Assembly: GCA_029258695.1 (NCBI GenBank)
Contig: JARIBR010000295.1
Coordinates: 1 to 18,867 of the forward strand
Direction of reading: 5' to 3'
DNA from: Quadrisphaera sp.
GTDB taxonomy: Bacteria > Actinomycetota > Actinomycetes > Actinomycetales > Quadrisphaeraceae
Length of the DNA: 18,867 nucleotides
This document shows, in pieces, positions 13,593 through 18,867 of the stretch. Under the pieces are notes generated by a model. It was not told the origin of the DNA and made no database searches. It saw nothing but the letters and a program-made list of their open reading frames with translations. How positions within the stretch are numbered: position 1 is the stretch's first letter; each line of letters begins with the position of its first letter. Both the position numbers and the translations under genes were made by a program.

Positions 13593-14036
13593 GTGGTCGT
13601 GGTCATCAAGGCGGTGCTGATGCTCGGCATCGCCGGGGCGGCACTGGTGATGCTCCGCGGCTACGCCGGCGCCCGGCACCAGGCGATCCGCCGGCTGCTG
13701 CTGCTGGCCTTCATGGCTGCCGCTGCCACCTCGCTGGTCGTCCCCCAGCTGTGGACGGAGGCCGCCGCCCTGCTGGGCGTCGGCCGCGGCACCGACCTGC
13801 TCCTCTACCTCACGATCCTCGCCTTCCTCGGCTTCGTCGCGACGTCGTACCTGCGCTTCCGCGACATGCAGCGCCAGATCACCGCGCTGACCCGGCGCCT
13901 GGCCCTCGACGAGGCGCTGCCCCCGCGGGCAGCGCTGCGCCGGGACGCGAGAGAGCCGGGAGAGCCGGGCACCGACCGGAGCGAGCGACGCTCGAGCGGC
14001 GCAGCACCTCCGGCCGTGCACGCCGCCCGCCGTTGA
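13593..14036 (+). CDS. DUF2304-family membrane protein, partner of the preceding GT2
   Basis: 147 residues. Three hydrophobic spans are visible (about 5-20, 31-52 and 66-85), followed by RFRDMQRQITALTRRLALDE, a short coiled-coil-like helix, then a disordered Arg/Pro tail. This span-span-span-helix plan, directly downstream of a DPM-like GT2, is that of DUF2304 proteins, which may anchor or assist the transferase. The start is uncertain. GTG 13593 and GTG 13599 are both in frame, neither has a ribosome site, and CACGAT lies six bases before 13599, so a leaderless start there is possible. The 95-base gap before it holds nothing else recognised. Confidence 0.75.
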   Translation: MVVVIKAVLMLGIAGAALVMLRGYAGARHQAIRRLLLLAFMAAAATSLVVPQLWTEAAALLGVGRGTDLLLYLTILAFLGFVATSYLRFRDMQRQITALTRRLALDEALPPRAALRRDAREPGEPGTDRSERRSSGAAPPAVHAARR

Positions 14037-14056
14037 CCGGACGTCGACGGGGGCTC

Positions 14057-14088
14057 TCAGCATCCGATCAGTGGTGATCGGATGCTGA
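14057..14088. terminator. Perfect 14-bp hairpin after the DUF2304 gene
   Basis: Arms TCAGCATCCGATCA (14057-14070) and its exact complement (14075-14088) flank a GTGG loop. It starts 20 bases after the DUF2304 stop and suits a terminator, although no T-run follows. The right arm contains the ATG (14082) of the broken Fic gene, so it could also block that start. Confidence 0.65.
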
Positions 14089-14941
14089 CGTTCCCCATGA
14101 TCTCCGGGTCCGCTCCACCGTGGCCGCGGGTGTCGACCACCGAGGTCCTCCGGCACCCCACCCTCCCGGAGGACCTCGTCCCGCGAGCGCAACGTCGCCA
14201 CCACAGCGGGCCCTACCTCGCGGCCGTCGTGCCCTCCGTCGCGTCAGCCTCGCCTGCCGTGAGCCCGTCCGTCGCAGCGGTGGCTGACGACGCGACCCGG
14301 GCGATCGCACGCTTCGACGCCGAGGTGGGCCAGGAGCTGGCCGGGCTCGAGGCCGTGCTGCTGCGCTCGGAGTCGGCGTCGAGCTCCCGGACAGAGCACC
14401 TCACGGCAGGAGCGAGGGTGGTCGCGCTGGCCGAGATCGAACGGCCGCACCGGGCGCGCGCTGGTCCAGGCGATGCTGCGGGCAGGAGGGCTCACCCGTG
14501 CGAGCACGCCGCCGGTCTCGGCCGGTCTGCTGCACGACCTCGACGCCTACGTCGCAGCCCTGCGCCTATCGCCTCGGCGACGTCGAGCCCGTCCTCGAGA
14601 CGCTGGCGCAGGCCGCGCTGAGAGGTATCGCGAACAGCAGGGTGCTCGTGGAGGACCTGAGGACGATCCGCCGCGGCGGGGACGACAGCGTCCGTGCCCG
14701 CCGGGACGCTGTCGCCCGGCGGGTGGCCGACCTGCTCGTGCGCTCACCCGTGGTCACCGCGGCCGCCGTCCGGGCGCACACCGGCGTGACGTCGGCCAAC
14801 ACCCACCGTGCGCTGCGCACGCTGGTCGACTCCGGGGTGATCACCGAGCTCGGCGGTCGGCGTCGCGGGCGCTCCTGGCAGTCCCGCGAGGTGCTGGGCG
14901 CGCTCGACGCCTTCGCCGACCGCGCCGGACGTCGCAGCTAG
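14082..14941 (+). pseudogene. Broken Fic-family (AMP-transferase-type) gene
   Basis: Three frames carry consecutive parts of one Fic protein. Frame one (14082 to about 14440) has the Fic N-terminal region: SGPYLAAVVPSVA, DDATRAIARFDAE and the inhibitory-helix-like LLRSESASSSRTEH. At 14440 the sequence jumps to a second frame reading NGRTGRALVQAMLRAGGL, the end of the HPFxDGNGRxGR active-site motif. Everything between, normally about 100 residues and including the catalytic His-Pro-Phe, is gone. A second shift at about 14563-14566 (one extra or two missing bases) leads to YRLGDVEPVLETLAQAAL and a C-terminal winged-helix-like region (VTAAAVRAHTGVTSANTHRALRTLVDSGVI) ending at TAG 14941. With the catalytic core deleted and two frame changes, no active enzyme can be made. 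Intact relatives modify target proteins with AMP. Confidence 0.85.
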
Positions 14942-14976
14942 GCCCGGCCGGGCACCCGACCACCGGGTGACGGGCC
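14941..14976. terminator. Possible bidirectional terminator between convergent genes
   Basis: GGCCCG (14941-14946) pairs with CGGGCC (14971-14976), enclosing CACCCG-ACCAC-CGGGTG (14953-14969). It sits in the 49-base gap between the Fic remnant and the flippase end. No T-run is present. Confidence 0.45.
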
Positions 14977-14990
14977 GTCCGCAGCCACCC

Positions 14991-16331
14991 TCAGCGCTCG
15001 GCGCGACGCTCGCGCCGGCGCTGCGCCCGGAGGTGACGGGCCACCAGCCCCCACAGCGCCAGGCCCAGCGCCGCGTCGCACGCCAGGGACGAGACCACGG
15101 CGCCCCCCACGCCGTAGGTGGGGATCAGCGCGAGGTTGAGACCCACGTTCAGCCCGGCGACGCCCACCTGCCAGGCGCTGCGCGCCCCCTGCAGCCCGGC
15201 CCCGGTGAGGGCGTCCGCCGCCCGGTAGTGCGCGACCTTGAGCAGCGGCAGCAGCGCGAGCGCGCGCAGCGCGGGCACCACGGCGTCGTACCCGGGCCCG
15301 AGCAGCACCGGCGCCAGCGGCGCCGCGACGAACAGCCCCGCCGACGCCAGCAGCGCATACCCCGCCGAGGCCGGGGCGAGGGAGCGCGCCAGGGCGACGG
15401 TGCCGCGGATGCCGCCGGCGCCGGCCGCGAAGAACCGGGGGTACGCCGCGGAGAGCAGGGCCCGCATCGGCAGGAACGCCATGTCCACCAGGCGGTAGGC
15501 CGCGGTGTAGACGCCCGCCGACGTCGCGCCGGTGATCCGCGCGAGCATCGCCTTGTCGGCGTCGTTGTAGACCGCCTGGGAGCCGAGCCCGATCGAGAAC
15601 GCCAGGCCGTCACGCCACTGGTGCAGGTAGAGCAGCGGCTCGGGGCGGGCCGGGCCGACGTCCCGGCGCACCGCGAGCACCAGCGCGGCGGCCCCGGCGA
15701 GCGACAGCGCGGCGTAGACCCCCGCCCACGCCCCGAGCGTGAACGTGACCGGGGCCAGCAGCAACCCCAGGGCGCCGAGCAGGCGCAGCCCCGAGTAGGC
15801 CAGCTGGATGCTCGCCGTGCGGCGCATCCGCCCTGTCGCGGTGTAGACCCCGCCGCACAGCTCGGCCAGCAGGGCGCCGACGAGGTCCGCGACGGCGAGC
15901 GCCGCGACGGTGGCCACGAGAGCGGCGCTCCCAGGGCTGGTGGGTCCGAGGTCCGGGCCGCCGCTGACCGGGTCCAGGGCTCCCGCCAGCAGCCAGGCAC
16001 CGACGCCGGTGACCAGCAGCGCGCCGACCACCCCCCCGACCACCGTGACCACCGCCGCGGAGGCGAACTGCTGCGCCGCGCCGGCCGGCTCTCGGACGAC
16101 GCTGCGCACCATGAGGTGCACCGCCCCGAGACTGGTGAACGGCATCGCGAGCGCCACGACGGCGAGCACCGCGGAGAACGCGCCGAACCGCTCCGGCCCG
16201 AGCTCGCGGGCGAGCACGAGGAAGTACCCGGCCTGGATGAGGGCCTTGCCGCCCTGTCCCGCGAGCATCGACGCGGTGTCGGCCAGCAGGCCGGTGCAGC
16301 CCCGGCGGCTCGGACGCCCCGGGCCCGTCAC
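14991..16331 (-). CDS. Wzx-type polysaccharide/oligosaccharide flippase (MOP superfamily)
   Basis: About 446 residues with 12-14 hydrophobic spans. Early on, LIQAGYFLVLARELGPERFGAFSAVLAVVAL matches the start of RfbX/Wzx-type flippases. YNDADKAMLARITGATSAGVYTAAYRLVDMAFLPM, mid-protein, is the conserved region of this family. LGPGYDAVVPALRALALLPL follows, and the C-terminus is Arg-rich and cytoplasmic. These proteins move lipid-linked sugar units across the membrane. Start choice: GTG 16331, eight bases after the upstream gene's stop, avoids overlap. In-frame GTGs at 16385 and 16412 would overlap it by 47 and 74 bases. None has a good ribosome site. Co-directional with the double glycosyltransferase immediately upstream, it probably exports the product of that enzyme. 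Confidence 0.83.
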   Translation of the reverse strand: MTGPGRPSRRGCTGLLADTASMLAGQGGKALIQAGYFLVLARELGPERFGAFSAVLAVVALAMPFTSLGAVHLMVRSVVREPAGAAQQFASAAVVTVVGGVVGALLVTGVGAWLLAGALDPVSGGPDLGPTSPGSAALVATVAALAVADLVGALLAELCGGVYTATGRMRRTASIQLAYSGLRLLGALGLLLAPVTFTLGAWAGVYAALSLAGAAALVLAVRRDVGPARPEPLLYLHQWRDGLAFSIGLGSQAVYNDADKAMLARITGATSAGVYTAAYRLVDMAFLPMRALLSAAYPRFFAAGAGGIRGTVALARSLAPASAGYALLASAGLFVAAPLAPVLLGPGYDAVVPALRALALLPLLKVAHYRAADALTGAGLQGARSAWQVGVAGLNVGLNLALIPTYGVGGAVVSSLACDAALGLALWGLVARHLRAQRRRERRAER

Positions 16332-16338
16332 CGGCAGG

Positions 16339-18777
16339 TCACGGAGCGCCGACGGGCGGAGGGTGCGCGACCGCAGCCCCGACACCCCCGCTGGCCGCAG
16401 CCGCCCCGTCACCGTCGCCCGTCAGGTGCAGCACGTCGCGCCACGCGGCGGTGAGGACCGCGGGGTCGAAGGCCGCCCGACGCGCCCGGTGGGCGCGCCG
16501 CACCTCCTCGGCTCGGGTCTGCGGCGAGCGCTCGAGCACGGCGCAGACCCCGAGCGCCAGGGCGCCGCCGCGCGGCGCGGTGGTCACCCCGGGCACCAGC
16601 TCCGGGACCAGGGCCCGGGTCTGCGGGGTGGCTGCGGCGACGACGGGGACGCCCGCCGCGGCGGCCTCGAGCAGCACGTAGCCGAACGTCTCGGAGGCGG
16701 CGGTGTGGAGCAGCACGTCGGCGCGGGCGAGCAGGGGCGCGACGTCGGGCACGTGCCCGTGCCAGGTCACGTCCAGCCCGTGGTCGCGGGCCCGGGCGGC
16801 GAGCCCGCGCAGCAGGGGTCCGTCACCGGCGACGTCGAGGCGGGCGGGGACGTCGTGGGCGCGCAGGGCCTCGAGGGTGTCGAGGGCCAGCTCCGGCGCC
16901 TTGACCGGGACGAGCGCCCCCAGGGCCAGCAGGCGCACCGGCGCCGTCGTGGTGGCACCGTCCACCGGCTCGCGCCGGCCGCAGGCGGTCGCGGGCGGGG
17001 TGGTGGGCTCGGCGGCCACGGGGTTGGCGATGACGGTGGCGGTCGCCTGCGCCGGGGCGGGCAGCGTGGCCGCGACGGCCTCGCTGACGGCCACCACCGC
17101 GTCGGCGCGGGCGGCGTACCACGGGAGGACCACGCGGGCGACGGCGCGGAAGCCCGCGTCCCTCGTGGCGCGCTCGCGGGTGTAGGAGTGCTCCCAGGCG
17201 ACGACCCTCGGACCTCGAGCCCCGCGGCGCACCCACGGCAGGACGCGCAGCGCCACCCAGAGGCCGACGAGCACCACGCTCTGGTCCTCGGGGACGGACC
17301 GCAGCAGGGATCGGGCAGCGGCGGTGGAGCGCGCCAGGCGCAGCGCCCGCTCGGCGCGGGAGCGGGGCGGGGGCCCCGGGTCCAGGACCGCCACGTCGGC
17401 CTCGGCCCCATCGGCGCGCAGGCGGTCGACGACCTCGAGGGCGGCGCGCTCCATGCCCCGGAGCGGGGTGGTGGCGGAGACGACGAACAGCGCGCGGGAG
17501 CGGGGGAAGGTCGACGCTGAGCGGGGCGCGGGTGCGGCGACACCGAGGATTGCGTCGGCGGCGCGGGCCGCGACCGACGTCAGGGAGGCGTGCTCGAGCG
17601 TCCACGCGGCGACCCGCTCGCGCCGCGCGTGATCAGGCGGCGTGCTGAGCGCCTCGACGAGCGCGTCGGTGACGGCGCCGACGTCGTAGGGCACGGCCCA
17701 CCCGAGCCCCCCGCGCTCGACCATGGCGGCGCACGGCCCGGGGCCCGCGTAGACCACCGGGGTGCCGCTGGCGGTAGCGGCGAACATCTTCGTGGCGTGG
17801 GCGACGGGGTAGTGGGGCATCGCCGCGAGCCCCACCCACGCCCGGCGCCACCACCGGGCGACCTCGGTGACGGGGAGCTGGCCCGTGACGACCACGTGCC
17901 CGGGGGCCAGGCGCTCGGCGAGGGCGCCCAACGCCGCACGCTCGGTGCCGTCACCGACCAGGGCCAGGCGCGCGCCGGGGACGCGACGGGCCGCGGCGGC
18001 GAAGGCGCGGACGAAGACCTCGGTGCCGTGGACCTCGGACATCGTGCCGGCGTAGACCGCGAGCGGCGCGTCCTCGGGGATGCCGGCCAGCGCGGCGGAC
18101 GGGGCCGCGGGCGCCACCCCGGGTCGGCCCCGCTCGTCGCCCGGGCCTGGTGGGGGCGTGAAGACGTCGGTGTCGGTGCCCGTGCCCACCACCGTGGTGC
18201 GCTCCGCCACGGCGCCGAGGACCACGAGCTGCTCGGCCATGCCCTCGGACGGGGTCAGCACCGCCGCGGCGCCGCGCAGGGCGAAACCCTCGAGGCGGCG
18301 CAGCACCCCCAGCGCGGGGCCGCGCACGCCCGCGCCGGCCGCCGCGGTGGTCAGCACGTCGGCTGCGTAGTACGCGTAGGGGATCCCGCGGAGCCCGGCG
18401 ACGACGCGGACGACGGCGCCCGTGGTGGGTGGGGGCTCGACGAGGACGGCGTCGACGCCGCGAACCAGGGCGAGCCGAAGGCTCAGGGGGAGGTCGAAGG
18501 TGAGGTACGGCAGGTATCCGCGCACCCGCCCGGCGCGGTCGCGCAGCACCGGCCATCGGCTGACGCGCCGGGTGGTGGCGGGGCTGGCCGCGGGGGACGG
18601 CGCCTCCTCGCGTTGGACCGACGCCGTGCCGCGCGCCGGCCGCGTCGTCAGCACCCGGACGGACGCTCCCCGCTCCTGCAGGGCCCGTGCCACGGCGGCG
18701 AGGCGGATGGGCGCTGCCCCGGAGTCGGGCGGGAAGGTGCGGGTGGCCATGACGACGCGTGCGCCCCGCTCCCCCAT
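16339..18777 (-). CDS. Double GT4 glycosyltransferase: two GT-B modules in one chain
   Basis: 812 residues. Module one (1-415) opens with MATRTFPPDSGAAPIRLAAVARAL, then has YYAADVL, AVLTPSEGMAEQL, VYAGTMSEVHGTEVFVRAF, LVGDGTER and HATKMFAATASGTPVVYAG. Module two (about 427-785) has RALFVVSATTPLRGMERAALEVV, WEHSYTRER, VVAVSEAVAATL, LLALGALVPVKAPELALDTL, VAGDGPLL, HGHVPDVAPLLARADVLLHTAASETFGYVLLEAAAAGVPVVA. Module two keeps the EX7E pair (Glu696, Glu704) that binds the donor nucleotide sugar. In module one the matching second Glu is Ala (about 333-334), so its donor handling may differ. Both are retaining GT4-type enzymes of the cytoplasm, probably adding two sugars to a lipid-linked acceptor. 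ATG 18777 has TAGTCT six bases upstream, suggesting a leaderless message. The 812-residue length is twice the usual 380-420. Confidence 0.85.
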   Translation of the reverse strand: MGERGARVVMATRTFPPDSGAAPIRLAAVARALQERGASVRVLTTRPARGTASVQREEAPSPAASPATTRRVSRWPVLRDRAGRVRGYLPYLTFDLPLSLRLALVRGVDAVLVEPPPTTGAVVRVVAGLRGIPYAYYAADVLTTAAAGAGVRGPALGVLRRLEGFALRGAAAVLTPSEGMAEQLVVLGAVAERTTVVGTGTDTDVFTPPPGPGDERGRPGVAPAAPSAALAGIPEDAPLAVYAGTMSEVHGTEVFVRAFAAAARRVPGARLALVGDGTERAALGALAERLAPGHVVVTGQLPVTEVARWWRRAWVGLAAMPHYPVAHATKMFAATASGTPVVYAGPGPCAAMVERGGLGWAVPYDVGAVTDALVEALSTPPDHARRERVAAWTLEHASLTSVAARAADAILGVAAPAPRSASTFPRSRALFVVSATTPLRGMERAALEVVDRLRADGAEADVAVLDPGPPPRSRAERALRLARSTAAARSLLRSVPEDQSVVLVGLWVALRVLPWVRRGARGPRVVAWEHSYTRERATRDAGFRAVARVVLPWYAARADAVVAVSEAVAATLPAPAQATATVIANPVAAEPTTPPATACGRREPVDGATTTAPVRLLALGALVPVKAPELALDTLEALRAHDVPARLDVAGDGPLLRGLAARARDHGLDVTWHGHVPDVAPLLARADVLLHTAASETFGYVLLEAAAAGVPVVAAATPQTRALVPELVPGVTTAPRGGALALGVCAVLERSPQTRAEEVRRAHRARRAAFDPAVLTAAWRDVLHLTGDGDGAAAASGGVGAAVAHPPPVGAP

Positions 18778-18783
18778 CGCGTC

Positions 18784-18789
18784 AGACTA
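18784..18789 (-). promoter_or_regulatory. Probable leaderless -10 element of the double GT4 gene
   Basis: On the minus strand TAGTCT is followed by GACGCG and then ATG 18777, the same -10, six-base spacer and start-codon geometry as at 12805-12817. There is no ribosome site between. The remaining bases to 18867 show nothing recognisable. Confidence 0.5.
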
Positions 18790-18867
18790 GGGCGGGAGAC
18801 GGCGCCCGCGGGCGGTTTCTCTGCGTGACGCTTCAGGGGCCGAGGGTGACGGGCCGGGACGCACGAC

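Noticed and set aside
15910..18828. Long plus-strand open frames opposite the flippase and double glycosyltransferase
   Set aside because: They are low-complexity Arg/Gly/Ala sequences; the minus strand has clear membrane spans and GT4 motifs.

Overview
The window is about 75% GC by eye, with dense, often overlapping coding frames, GTG starts and strong G/C in third codon positions. This fits a high-GC actinomycete (Actinomycetota); genus cannot be told from the sequence alone. No rRNA, tRNA, IS element or CRISPR array is seen.

Layout. (1) 1-1529, minus strand: a thiamine-diphosphate enzyme of the acetolactate-synthase family, cut by the window edge. (2) 1530-1978: a divergent intergenic region with a long hairpin, three 32-bp repeats, a 5' leader hairpin and a probable promoter. 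(3) 1979-7962, plus strand: a tightly overlapping five-gene operon. It encodes an NDP-N-acetylhexosamine dehydrogenase, a hyaluronan-synthase/NodC-like GT2 membrane synthase, a 47-residue single-span membrane protein, a membrane-anchored NodB/CE4 polysaccharide deacetylase with a beta-sandwich tail, and a membrane-anchored lectin-like beta-sandwich protein. (4) 7963-8269: repeat-rich spacer. (5) 8270-11978: two tandem paralogous PIG-L-type deacetylases separated by a 10-bp minisatellite, the second a lipoprotein. The second overlaps a heparan-alpha-glucosaminide N-acetyltransferase-like membrane protein. (6) 12096-14036: a two-span DUF4190-like protein with a DUF732-like tail, a dolichyl-phosphate-mannose-synthase-like GT2 with a probable leaderless promoter, and a DUF2304 membrane protein. 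(7) 14082-14941: a broken Fic-family gene. (8) 14991-18777, minus strand: a Wzx-type flippase and, upstream of it, a double GT4 glycosyltransferase.

Taken together this is a cell-surface or exopolysaccharide locus. Genes 1979-7962 can be read as a self-contained synthase-dependent system: the dehydrogenase makes an aminouronic acid donor, the GT2 polymerises and exports, the small protein may assist, and the CE4 enzyme removes N-acetyl groups outside the membrane. The PIG-L pair and the acetyltransferase suggest a second layer of de-N-acetylation and transmembrane re-acetylation. The flippase and double GT4 point to a second, lipid-linked route. Polymer composition is inferred, not shown.
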